Source: Cocos nucifera (lineage: Eukaryota; Streptophyta; Magnoliopsida; Arecales; Arecaceae). Taken from it: a stretch of DNA of 64,000 nt. The DNA lies in NCBI GenBank assembly GCA_006176705.1, contig QRFJ01004908.1:620001-684000 (forward strand). Reading direction: 5' to 3'. Shown here in pieces: positions 1 to 9,959 of this stretch. Below the pieces are notes generated by a model, which saw only the letters and a list, made by a program, of their open reading frames with translations, did not search any database and was not told the origin of the DNA. Positions within the stretch are counted from its first letter, which is position 1. Each line of letters opens with the position of its first letter. Both the position numbers and the translations under genes were made by a program.

Positions 1-69
1 GTCGGCTGAGCATTCCTTTAAGAATAAGGGTATCTTAAGAATAGAGGATCCTTCCTTTAGCGCCAATCC
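1..69 (-). mobile_element. Element A: start of internal region with primer-binding site
   Basis: This is the 5' internal edge of a minus-strand TR-GAG element whose body lies before the window. Read on the minus strand, the bases next to the LTR give TTGGCGCTAAAGGAAGG. That matches in position and sequence the primer-binding sites of elements B, C, D and H (consensus near TTGGCGCTAGAAGGAGG). The rest of the stretch corresponds to the leader before gag in element D (50750-50836). I did not assign the priming tRNA. Confidence 0.8.
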
Positions 70-283
70 TATTGGTGCAGAATCTGATCGATGCCAAATC
101 GAACTAGAGTTGAGGAAGAAGAGGTCGCCGTCAGTGATCTGCAAAATAAAGTTCCATCCAGAGTTGGTGGTGGTGGCTTCGACAGGATCCTTCGACGATC
201 AAGTCAGCTCTTCAGACCAATAGGAAAGGATTCAGTAGAGTTTTGGGAAGGAGAAGAGAGTGTAGAAAAAATGTATCTGGAGG

Positions 284-295
284 ATTTTTTTTATA
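284..295 (-). promoter_or_regulatory. TATA box of LTR A
   Basis: The minus strand reads CTATAAAAAAAATCC. It sits at the position of the TATAAAAG box conserved in the LTRs of B, D and H, and is followed as in those copies by a GATA-containing stretch. Activity is inferred only. Confidence 0.5.
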
Positions 296-639
296 GAAAA
301 AATTCGGAGCAAACTGATAGTACCAACCGTAGCCATCCGATAGCTGACCGCTCGGAGCCGCATAGGATTTGTTATGGAAAGGGACACTGTCTGTAGCAGA
401 TTGATAGTGACAGCCATAGTCATCCAATAGCTGACCGCTCGAGGCCGCATGAGAAGGGTGCCGCCTGCAGCAGACTGATAGTGACAGCCATAATCATCCG
501 GTACTGAGCCATTTGGGGCCACGTGGAGGGACGAAGAGCTTTGACGTATGTCAATTTCAGAGGAGTTCAGACTTCTAAAGAAAGTACGGTTAGAGAGGAT
601 CATCCGAGAGGAATGCTACTTAAAATCTGAAAGTAATCT

Positions 640-1480
640 ACTGGAGGAATCAAGATGGAGTTCGACTGATAGAAAAGTCTAGAAGAAGTACGACTAGTGG
701 AGAAGCTTGATTGATGGAGAAGTCCAGAAGGAGTCCGACTAGTGGAGAAGTTCGGTTAAAGAAGTTTGACTGGTGGAGAAGTTTGGTTGAAGAAGAAGTC
801 CAAAAAGAGTTTGGCTCCTGAAGAAATTCGGCTGAAGAAAAAGTCTGGAAGGAGTTCGGCTCCTGACGGAATCTGACTGAAGAAGAAGTTCGGCTCCTAG
901 AGGAATCCGATTAAAGGAGAAGTCCGTAAGAAGTTCGGCTTCTGAAGAAATCTGACTGAAGGAGAGGTCTGGAAGGAGTTGGGCTCATGGAGATATCCGA
1001 CTGAGGAAGAAGTCCGAAAGGAGTTGGGCTCCTGGAGGGAGTTCGGCTCCTAGAGGAATCCGATTGAAGGAGAAGTTCAGAGAAAGTTCGGCTCCTGAAG
1101 AAATCCGACTGAAGGAGAGGTCTGAAGGAAGTTTGGCTCATGGAGTAATCCGACTAAGGGAGAGGTCCGGAAGGAGTTGGGCTCTTGGAGGAATCCGACT
1201 GAGGAAGAAGTTTGGAAGGAGTTGGGCTCCTGGAGGAATCCGACTGAAGGAGAAGTCTGAAGAAAGTTCGGCTCTTGGGGGAATCCGACTGAAGGAGAAG
1301 TTTCGAAGGTGTTTGGCTTCCGGAGGAATCCGATTGAAGAAGAAATCTGATAGGAGTTTGGCTCCTAGAGAAATCCGACTGAAGGAGAAGTCCGAAGGAA
1401 GTTCGGCTTCTGGAAGAATTCGATTGAAAAAGGAGTTCGGCTGAAGGAGAAGTCTGGGAGGAGTTCGGCTGCTAAAGGAG
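640..1480. repeat. 45-bp minisatellite inside LTR A
   Basis: The unit is about 45 bp: GGAATCCGACTGAAGGAG, then AAGTCTGGAAGGAG, then TTGGGCTCCTGGA, with small changes between copies. The cleanest run is about 1060-1440. Because 45 is a multiple of three, several frames stay open here. The plus frame from 1064 gives a 15-residue repeat built on IRLKEKSE..SSA. I regard those frames as by-products of the repeat. The same motif (GGAATCCGACTGAAGGAG) occurs in fewer copies in the LTRs of B, C, D and H, so this copy has expanded a region already present in the family. Confidence 0.85.
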
Positions 1481-1739
1481 TTCGGCTGGGATTCGATCAT
1501 TGGAGAGAGTCCAGGGAGTTCGACCGTTGGAGGAGTTTGGCTGCTAAAGAAGTTCGGATGGGGTTCGACCGCTGAAGGAAGTCCGGGGGATTCGACTGCT
1601 GGAGAAGTTTAGTTATTAAAAAAGTTCGACTGGGATTCGGCTGCTGCAGGAAGAATTTTCAATCGAAGCTCTTTCATGATTATCGATCGTATTAGGCTAA
1701 ACATCAGATTGGACTCCGATGAAAATAAAATTTATTTTT

Positions 1740-1741
<2 letters not shown>

Positions 1742-1811
<70 letters not shown>

Positions 1812-1926
1812 GCACATTTCGTATGTAAACCTGCATGCATGTGTCCACCAAATTAATATTATATTATTATTTTTTACCTACATTCATTAATTTAAAAATA
1901 TATAAAAAAATAAATTATAACCCTCA

Positions 1927-1997
<71 letters not shown>

Positions 1998-2130
1998 AAT
2001 GCACAATTCGGTATGTAGACGTGCATGTGCGTGCCCATCAAATTAGCATTATATTATTATTCTTTACCTACATTGACTAATTTAAAAATATATGTATAAA
2101 AAAAAAAATTGTAGCCCTCAAACCATACAG
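1742..2130. repeat. Two AT microsatellites inside a tandem duplication of about 189 bp
   Basis: Pure (TA)n runs lie at about 1742-1808 and 1931-1994. Each is followed by a related stretch: TGCACATTTCGTATGTAAAC at 1811 and TGCACAATTCGGTATGTAGAC at 2000, then TTATATTATTATT, a TACCTACATT block and CCCTCAAAC. The offset is 189 bp. The unit AT-run plus spacer has therefore been duplicated in tandem and has since diverged. The open frame at 1835-2080 is a product of this repeat. Confidence 0.85.
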
Positions 2131-3269
2131 CGGAAATAAGAGTGGCTCTTCCACCTCACGATCACGGTAGGACACCGTTCCAGTCCATTTAGAAATTCTA
2201 CATGACCGTACCCAGGATCGCATTCGCCCCTGCGGGCATTTTTTCTCCCCAATGGTCACTTCTTCATCAAGCAATTCCGTAACTGTGTGTGTTTTTCGTC
2301 TTCCAGGTGGACCCCAAACAAAAAAATAATAAAAAATAAAAATAAAAAAAAAAGAAAAAGGAGAAAAGAACCACTTCTTTGGCCTTCGGTCATAAAGGTT
2401 GGCGTATTCCGGTGGCCCTCTGGCCTTGAAGAACTGGTAAAAGGTGGGATGCGAAAATCCGGTCGTCCTGCTATCTTATTTTAATACTAGGTTACGTTGG
2501 CAGGTTTTTTTTTTTTCACTTAACCAGAGATTAGACTGAAAAAAAAAAAAATAAACACCGCCACCATCAAAATACGTGTGCCCTCTTATCGAGGACACCG
2601 CTGTCCATCGATGATGCAATGGCATGCGAACGTTGACCAAAATTTCATTTTGGTCCGCATCCCGAAAAAAAGGAGGGCTTTTGGTCCGTGACGTGATGGT
2701 AATGGTTGCCACTCGGGATTTGTTCCGCTCTCGTGAGCTTGAGATCAACATCGTTAGCAGTGCGAAGATCGAACTGGATCCACGATCCAAGATCCATAGA
2801 AATTGCTGCTGAAAAACGATATCCAATCGTTGAAGCAGAATTAAGGGTCCTTTGAAGGTTGGCGACGAGAGTTGATCCGATCATGATTGAGGATGACTCA
2901 GCTACTATAATCGAATGGACAATCCAAAGGATAGCAGATGTACACTCTATTTCGTAGGATATTCACAAGACATCGAGGGAGCATGTCTTTTAATGTGCTA
3001 GGAATATCCATGAGGGGATGAATAGGTAAGCCAAGCATTTTGAAGGAGTGTTGTGGGCTGACTCACTGACCGCTTCTATTGTTCTTCATCATATTTTTTT
3101 TTTATTAAATATATTTATATTAGATGATTATGACTTGTTCATTCTTCTCTTTTTTTTTTTTCTTAAAAAAAAAAAAGGATGACAAAGCTGAAACTTTAGC
3201 AACATTCCCTTTTGAAGAAGCCTTATTAGAGTTTCGAAAGAAAATTTAAGGGGATTGTGTACTTGTTAC
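2131..3269. other. Unassigned interval, no gene recognised
   Basis: The interval has A- and T-runs (about 2330-2350, 2505-2517, 2538-2550, 3150-3175) and several short open frames. None shows a recognisable domain or consistent splice signals. The best minus-strand frame (2645-2884, 79 codons) has no motif I know. It may be decayed host or transposon sequence. Confidence 0.5.
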
Positions 3270-3739
3270 TAAGGGAGGCCATCAGTTGGATAAGATCATA
3301 TATGGATTGGATCGAATACAAGTTGGATAAAAAATTTAATATCTTAAATTTAACTTTTTTATTAAATAGATCAAAAACTCAAATCTAAATATAATATGTT
3401 TATTAAATAAAAAATTCGACTCGATCTATGTATTTATTAAATAGATTAAATTAAATTAAGTAAGTTAAATAGATCAGATTCAATAAGTCAAAAATATAAT
3501 AAACAGATTTTAAATAGATTCAATGGATCAGATTACGATTCAACTCAATTATTACATAGATTAAATAAGTTAAATAGATCAAATATCTAAATTAGAATCT
3601 AACCTATTTAATAATAAATAGATCTAGGTGGATTGATCTGTTTATGATTCAAATCTATTTATGTTAAATCCAAATCTACTTGAAGTGGATCGTCCATGAG
3701 TCGGATTGATGAATTTGATCATAAATTGCCATCCTTATT
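3270..3739. mobile_element. MITE-like element, candidate
   Basis: The left edge reads TAAGGGAGGCCATCAGTTGG. The right edge, complemented, reads TAAGGATGGCAATTTATGAT. These resemble each other and the TAGGGGTGGCAAT-type ends of many small plant DNA transposons. The interior is AT-rich (repeated TTAAATAGAT and GATCAAAT words) and non-coding. Flanks TTGTTAC and TTCATTAAC are only vaguely alike, so no target duplication is claimed. Confidence 0.4.
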
Positions 3740-5318
3740 CATTAACAATCCAATAAGCTTAAACAATAGTAGCCGTACCTGTCCAAACTAGAGAACATTG
3801 ATCTACTCTTTCCCCTTTCATGATAACATCCACAAGCAACATTTGCTGTTGTCCTGATACTTTATTATAGGCCGATACATGAAATTTGCCAGACTTGGAG
3901 CCAACCCATCCATCCTCCTCTTCTTTTTTTTTCTTCTTGGGTGGCTTAAATGTTTCCGGTGTACAAACCATTCAGTGCCCTGGACATAAAGCAGGAAAAA
4001 GTGTTCTAATTGGCATTCACGATGGATTACCCACCATTTCATGCCTCCAACGTGAAAACACAAATAAGTTATTTTTACAGTATCATAATAGATGGTGTCT
4101 AAATTAGTGACACAAATGCCTTGTTAGTGGCACTCAACCAGCTAAATTTCACTTTAGTAGAGCATTCTGCCAACCTTTTCCAAAGGCATCTGATAACCAA
4201 ATCATTGCTCATTGCTTTAGTGGCAGTGGTGGTATTAGTCGTGGTGGTGGTGAGCTCGCAATTTGGATGCATACCGCCATCTGTGTTTTAGAAGCATTGC
4301 TCATGGGATTGATGTTTCTTGCGGCGTTGGAGAAGCTCTTAGCTAACCCTAACAATGATGTGATAACTTTGACAGTCCAATTGTAATGCTAGCCTACGCT
4401 AAGGTATTCACACACCTTAGTGGTCCATAATCATCTAATAATAAATGCTCCCATGGACTGCAAAAGTTAAATATGATCATTTTATATTTTTTAGGTGGAC
4501 ATTTTGGTACCGGGGTTGGTCGAATAGCCCACCAACCTAGTTGTCAAAGTCTACTGGATGTACGCTCACTTTCACTCTAGTTTCTAACGTCATTTTAGAC
4601 GGAGCAACTGCGGCTGGAGAAGTTATCAGTCCTTATGCACGGAAGATTAAGATCAGATGATATTGAAAGTGGACGGATCGATTTGGAGGACCAATCCAAC
4701 CAACCATGAAGCAATACACATAAAAGAGCGTGTATGTCTTTCTTTTTTTTCTCTAGCTTTATGAATGTTGCTTTATGGTTGGACTAACCACCAACCGAGC
4801 AGAGGACCGATAACGAGAGCGACGACCATGCCGTGCCCCCGCATATTTATTGGCTTCACACAATGGCATCCCTCATATGTGTCTTAAATTGAGTCACACT
4901 ACATGGAGCTGTATTTAATGATAGAAGTCAGAAGTTGGACTGGGCTATCCAACAAACGAGTCGCAATCTGCTTGATTCAAACATGAAAAATACTTTCTGC
5001 ACCATGAATAGTATAGCTTCGTAGACATCATTCACGATGATTAACTCTCACATGAGATCGAAGCATGGTGCTCTAATTTTTTTTTTTGTTCCGATCCTGT
5101 ACAAGAATCAATCATCATGGATAGTATCCATGGAGCTATACTGCCCATAGTGTAGAAAGAATATTTCTTCAAATACCTCAAGATGATCGCAAGTCATCGG
5201 GAGCTATCGAAGAGTGTTTCGTAGAGGTAGGGAATTGTTTTGACTTTCCCATCTCTCTCTCTTTTTTTTTCTTTTTTTTTTCTGAAGCAAAAAAACAAAA
5301 GAGAGAGAGTGTGTGTGT
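3740..5318. other. Unassigned interval, no gene recognised
   Basis: No domain is visible. A minus-strand frame at 3759-3971 includes GKFHVSAYNKVSGQQQ and ends at a stop. It reads like coding sequence but I cannot name it and see no partner exons. The stretch 4200-4340 holds a GGT-rich patch. The 5250-5318 end carries T-runs and a (GA)n(GT)n microsatellite. Confidence 0.4.
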
Positions 5319-5936
5319 AAGGCTATAAATGAATCGAATTGATCCATGATCCGATCCAGCCCGACCTTCTTAGACCCGACCCAACCCATACAAAAAGACC
5401 CGCGGAGCTTGGTCGGATTCTGAAATTAGATCTATTTAATACTCTGGATCGGATCTGAATTTTCTGAATTTGGATCTAACTTGACTTGATTCGGATTTAG
5501 TATTAAATCCAACATATAAACTATAAAGTAAATAGCGTGGGATTGAATTTTAAATGCACTAGTAGTATTGTTATTTTTTAAAAGTTTTACTTAATTTGAC
5601 TATGAGATTTTTAAAAATTATTTATAAATTAAGAGTCAATATAAAGTAATATTTATTTTTTTTTGCCATAAACTTTATATATATTAAAAATCATATGAAC
5701 TGGGTTCGACTAAAATTTAAGTTCTAACTAGATTTAAAATTTTTAAATTGGAATTATATTATATATGGATCCGATTCGATCCAAGTGATTCAATAGGATA
5801 AGCTTTTTTTTATCATGAATCCGATCTGATTTTTAATTGACTTGAGTCTGGATTCAACATTAGGACCCAATCAAAGAATAGAATTGGATCAAGATCACTC
5901 ATGATCCGGTCCGATCCGATCTATTTACACTCCTAC
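5319..5936. mobile_element. hAT-like MITE, candidate
   Basis: The left edge (AAGGCTATAAATGAATCGAA) and the complemented right edge (GTAGGAGTGTAAATAGATCG) share most bases. Both run into GGATCGGATC-type words (ATCCGATCC at both ends), typical of small plant elements with TGTAAAT-containing termini. Both flanks carry GTGTGTGT (5311-5318 and 5937-5944), which would be an 8-bp target duplication as in hAT elements. The flank is a GT microsatellite, so that match could be chance. The interior is AT-rich and non-coding. Confidence 0.5.
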
Positions 5937-6210
5937 GTGTGTGTGTGTATTTTTAGTCTCTTGTCATTAGGTAGTTGGTAGAATGAAAGGCATGGATAGT
6001 TTTGTTGTAATAAGTAATCGTATTATCTTTACTTGACTCGGAAATGTTAGAAACAAAGAAAGAAAGAGAAATGTTTAAGCAACATTGTAATTCTTTCAAG
6101 AGAGTAGCGGATGCCTAATCCTCATTCTCGTACTTCCTGAAGCACCGATCTCTTTAGTCCAATCTAAATGAACCTATAAACACACAAAGCTCTGAAAAAA
6201 TAATGAATAT

Positions 6211-7336
6211 TATTGGTACAGAATCTAGTCGATGTCGGATCGAGCTGGAGCTGAGGAAGATGAGGTCGCTGTCGGTGATCTATAAAATAAAGTCTCATCC
6301 GAAGTCAGTGGTGATGGCTTCGGCAGGATCCTCTGACGATCAAGTCAGCTCTTCCAGCCAACAGAAATAGAGTGCTCAGGCAAGAGAAGTGAGCTTAGAG
6401 CCTAGAGAAAATATATCTGGAGGGTCTCTTTTTATAAGCGAAGCTTGTAGCGGATTGATGATGACAACTGCAGCCATTTGGTAGCGGGTCGCATGGAATT
6501 CGATACAGAGAGAGAGAGGCATCGTCGGATTGATAATGGCGGCCATGTCGTCCGATCATGGATCGCATGAGGCATGTTACGAAGAGAGTGGTGTCGCCAA
6601 ACTGATAGTGGTGGCCACGTTGTGTGGTAGAAGCATGCATTCGAAATCTGACTCTAAGAGTAATCCAAAATGAGGTCGGCTCCTATAGAAATTCGGTTGT
6701 AGGAGCAATCCGAAAGGAGGTCGACTCTCGAAGGAGTCCGACTGTAGGAGCAATCTGAAAGAAGTTTGGCTTCTAAAGGAATTTGATTGTAGGAGCGATC
6801 CGAAAGAAATTTGGCTCCTGAAAGAATCTGATTGCAGGAGCAATCTAAAAGGAGTTCGGCTCCTGAAGGAATCCGACTGTAGGAGTGATCCAAAAAAAAT
6901 TTGGCTCCTAAAAGAATTTGGCTGAAGAAGAATTTCGAAAGAAGTTCGACTTCCGTAGGAGTCCGACTGAAGGAGTCAGGAAGGAGTTCGACTCTCATAG
7001 GAGTCCGACTGGAGGAGTTCCACTGAAGAGGCTCGATCATTGAGGAGTTCGATCGGAGCTCGACCATTGAGAAGTTTAGTCGGTTGAAGGAGTTTGACTA
7101 AGGCTCATCCACTGAGGAGTTTGACTGAGGCTCGGTCGCTGAGAAGTTTGGCCAGCTGAAGGAGGTCGGCTAAGGCTCGTCCGCTGAGAAGTTCAATCGG
7201 GGCTCGATCGTTGAGGAGTTTGGTTGGCTGAAAGAGTTTGACTAAAGCTCATTCGCTGAAGCTCTTCCATGACTACCGATTGCATTAGACTAAGCATCAG
7301 ACTAGACTTCGACGAAAGTGGAATTTATCCCCAATA
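6211..7336 (-). repeat. Element B: 3' LTR
   Basis: The ends are TATTGGTA on the low side and AATTTATCCCCAATA on the high side. The high side is joined to the polypurine tract, which identifies it as the 3' LTR. It includes TATA box CTTATAAAAAG (minus strand, about 6427-6435) and several degenerate 45-bp-type units between 6650 and 7010. Open frames at 6395-7067 on the minus strand are LTR sequence, not genes. Confidence 0.88.
6427..6435 (-). promoter_or_regulatory. TATA box of LTR B (3' copy)
   Basis: The minus strand reads TTATAAAAAG. It aligns with the TATA boxes of the other LTRs of the family and is followed by AGACCCTCCAGATATATTTTC, the conserved stretch just downstream. Confidence 0.55.
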
Positions 7337-7354
7337 ATAGTCTTCCTACTTTCG
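7337..7354 (-). other. Element B: polypurine tract
   Basis: The minus strand reads GAAAGTAGGAAGACTAT directly before the LTR start TATTGGGG. It corresponds to AAAGTGGGGGACTAT in element C. Confidence 0.75.
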
Positions 7355-7419
7355 AGTTTAAAATTCGAAGAAAGTACCAAAACAGGCGACTGCCGAAGTT
7401 CTTTTTTGGACTCTGCACC

Positions 7420-9735
7420 CATTGAAGTTGAAGCTCGGAGGAGATCTTATCTCCAGCCAAAGTTAATGTTGAAGTTGAGGTTCAGAGGATCCCATCTCTA
7501 GCCGAGGTACAAGGAGATCTTATCTTTTGTTGACGTTGTGGTTGAAGCTTGGAGGAGATCCTATCTCCAGCCGAGATTGAAGATAAAGTTGAGGCTCGGG
7601 GGAGATTTCATCTCCAGTCGAGATTGAAGTTAAAGTTGAGGCTCGAGAAAGATCTCATTTTCAGTCGAGGTTGAAGAAGATCTCATCTCCTATTGACATA
7701 GACGTTGAAGCTCGAAGGAGATCCTATCTCCAAGCGAGGTTGAAGTTGAAGTTGAGGCTCGTAGGAGATCTCATCTCCAACCAAGATTGAAGGAGATCTC
7801 ATCTTTTATTGACGTAGATGTTGAAGCTTGGGAGAGATCCTATCTCCAACTGAGGTTGAAGTTGAAGTTGAGGCTCGGAGGAGATCTCATCTTCAGTCGA
7901 GATTGAAGGAGATCTGATCTCCTGTTAACGTAGTAGCTCAAGGAAGATCTTATCTCCAGCAGCCGAGTTGGAAGGTTGAGCTCGGAGAAGATCTTATTTC
8001 CAACAGCCAAGGTGGAAGGTTGAGCTCGGAGGAGATCTTATCTTCAGCGGTCGAGGTCGAAAGTTGAGCTTGAGGGAGATCTTTTCTCCAGCAGCCAAGG
8101 TTGAAGAAGATCTTATCTTTTGTAGAAGCTCGAAGGAGATCTTATTTTCAAGAGTCGAGATTGAAGGTTGAGCTCAGAGAAGATCTTCTCTCCAACAGTC
8201 GAGGTTGAGAAAGATCTTATCTCCTGTAGAAGCTCGAAGGAGATCTTATCTCCAGCAGCCGAGGTTGAAGGTTGAGCTTGGAAGAGATCTTATCTCCAGC
8301 AGCTGAGGTTGAAGGAGATCTTATCTTTTGTAGAAGCTCGGAGGAGATCTTATCTCCAGTAGCCGAGGTTGAAGGTTGAGCTCGGGAGAGATCTTATCTC
8401 CAACAGGCAAGGTTGAAGAAGATCTTATCTCCTGCAGAAGCTCAGAAAAGATCTTATCTCCAACAGCTGAGGTTGAAGGTTGAGCTCAGGAGAGTTCTTA
8501 TCTCCAGCAGTCGAGGTTGAAGGAGATCTTATCTCCTGTAGAAGCTGGGAAGAGATCTTTCTCCAGTAGCCAAGATTAACTCGATCGCTCAGGAGAGATC
8601 TTATCTCTAGCCGAGGTTGACTCGATCACTCAAGGGAGATCTTATCTTCGACAATCGAGGTTGAAGGAGATCTTATCTTCGACAATCGAGGTTGAAAGAG
8701 ATCTTATCTTCTATAGATGCTCAAGGGAGATCTTATCTCCAGCAGCCAAGGTTGAAGGTTGAGCTCGAAGGAGATCTTATCTTCAGCAGTCGAGATTGAA
8801 GGAGATTTTATCTCCTGCAGAAGCTCGGGAGAGATCTTATCTCTAGCAACCGAGGTTGAAGGTTGAGCTCGAAAGAGATCTTATCTCCAATAGTCAAGAT
8901 TGAAGAAGATCTTATCTTTTGTAGAAGCTTGAAAAAGATCTTATCTCTAGCAGTCGAGGTTGAAGGTTGAGCTCGGAGGATATCTTATCTCCAGCAGCCA
9001 AGATTGACTCGATCGCTCGGAAGAGATCTTATCTCTAGCCGAGGTTGACTCGATCGCTTGGAAGAGATCTTATCTCTGACAGTCAAGGTTGAACGAGATC
9101 TTATCTCCTATAGAAGCTCGGGAGAGATCTTTATCTCCAGCAGCCGAGGTTGACTCAATCGCTCGAAAGAGATCTTATCTCTAGTCGAGGTTGACTCGAT
9201 CATTCGAAAGAGATCTTATCTTTAGTCGAGGTTGACTCGATCGCTCGGAGGAGATCTTATCTCCGACAGTTGAGGTTGAAGGAGATCTTATCTCCTGTTA
9301 GCGAAGGCTTTGAATCTTGGGATAGATCTTATCTTTAGTCGAGGTTGACTCGATCACTCGAAAGAGATCTTATCTCTAGCCGAGGTTGACTCAAATGTTC
9401 GGAGGAGATCTTATCTCTGGCAGTCGAGGTTGAAGAAGATCTTATCTCCTATTGCAAAGATTTTGAGGCTTGGAAGAGATCTTATCTCTAATCGAGGTTG
9501 ACTCGATCGCTCGAAAGAGATCTTATCTCTAGTCAAGGTTGACTCGGTCACTCAAAAGAGATCTTATCTCTAACCGAGGTTGACTCGGACGTTCGGAGGA
9601 GATCTTATCTCTGGCAGTCGAGGTTGAAGGAGATCTTATCTCCTATTGACGAAGACTTTGAGGCTCGAGAGAGATCTTATCTCTAGCCGAGGTTGACTCG
9701 ATCGCTCGAGAAAGATCTTATCTCCGACAGTCGAG
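7420..9735 (-). repeat. Element B: dyad-repeat array between gag and polypurine tract
   Basis: About 2.3 kb of imperfect tandem units of roughly 35-70 bp. Each contains the dyad GGAGATCTTATCTCC or a one- to two-base variant, followed by AGCAGCCGAGGTTGAAG-type or AGCCGAGGTTGACTCGATCG-type linkers. A motif occurs about every 40 bp. Nearly every motif contains AGATCT. Linker type changes along the array: TTGAAGTTGAGGCTCG near the polypurine end, CAGCCGAGGTTGAAGG in the middle, GTTGACTCGATCGCTCG towards gag. That suggests several rounds of local amplification. No coding function is supported. Confidence 0.9.
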
Positions 9736-9959
9736 GTTAAAGGACTTCAACCTGCTCATGTTAGGATGAGGTTCTACTCTTGTTTCTAACACGGCCATTA
9801 TTGATGGCTTCTTTTCTATCATCACATAGTTTTTGCACCAAAAAATAATAATATCGAAATGGAGAAATTTTATTGAAGAAAAATTACTGGCAGCACATTT
9901 TCAGATTCTCTACATTTCAGGATCGTAGGAGCGTTGTTCTTCTGAGTTTCTTCAGATGA

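Larger units (their letters stand above)
70..1742 (-). mobile_element. Element A: 5' LTR, enlarged by an internal minisatellite
   Basis: On the plus strand the LTR opens with TATTGGTG (the complement of the usual CACCAACA end). It closes near 1742 with a decayed form of AATTTATCCCCAATA. Its first 600 bases align by eye with the LTRs of B, D and H, including the stretch after the TATA box and the block that begins AAGAGCTGACTTGAT on the element strand. At about 1.67 kb it is longer than the other copies (0.92-1.29 kb), and the excess is the 45-bp minisatellite at 640-1480. The high-coordinate end abuts an AT microsatellite, so the exact end and target duplication cannot be read. Confidence 0.85.

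Noticed and set aside
1064..1500. Long overlapping open frames on both strands in LTR A
   Set aside because: They arise from a 45-bp repeat whose period is a multiple of three, and both strands stay open equally well. No domain is present.
7420..9735. CRISPR-like array of short palindromic repeats
   Set aside because: Spacing is irregular, the spacers are themselves repeats, no cas genes are present, and the context is a plant LTR retrotransposon between gag and polypurine tract.
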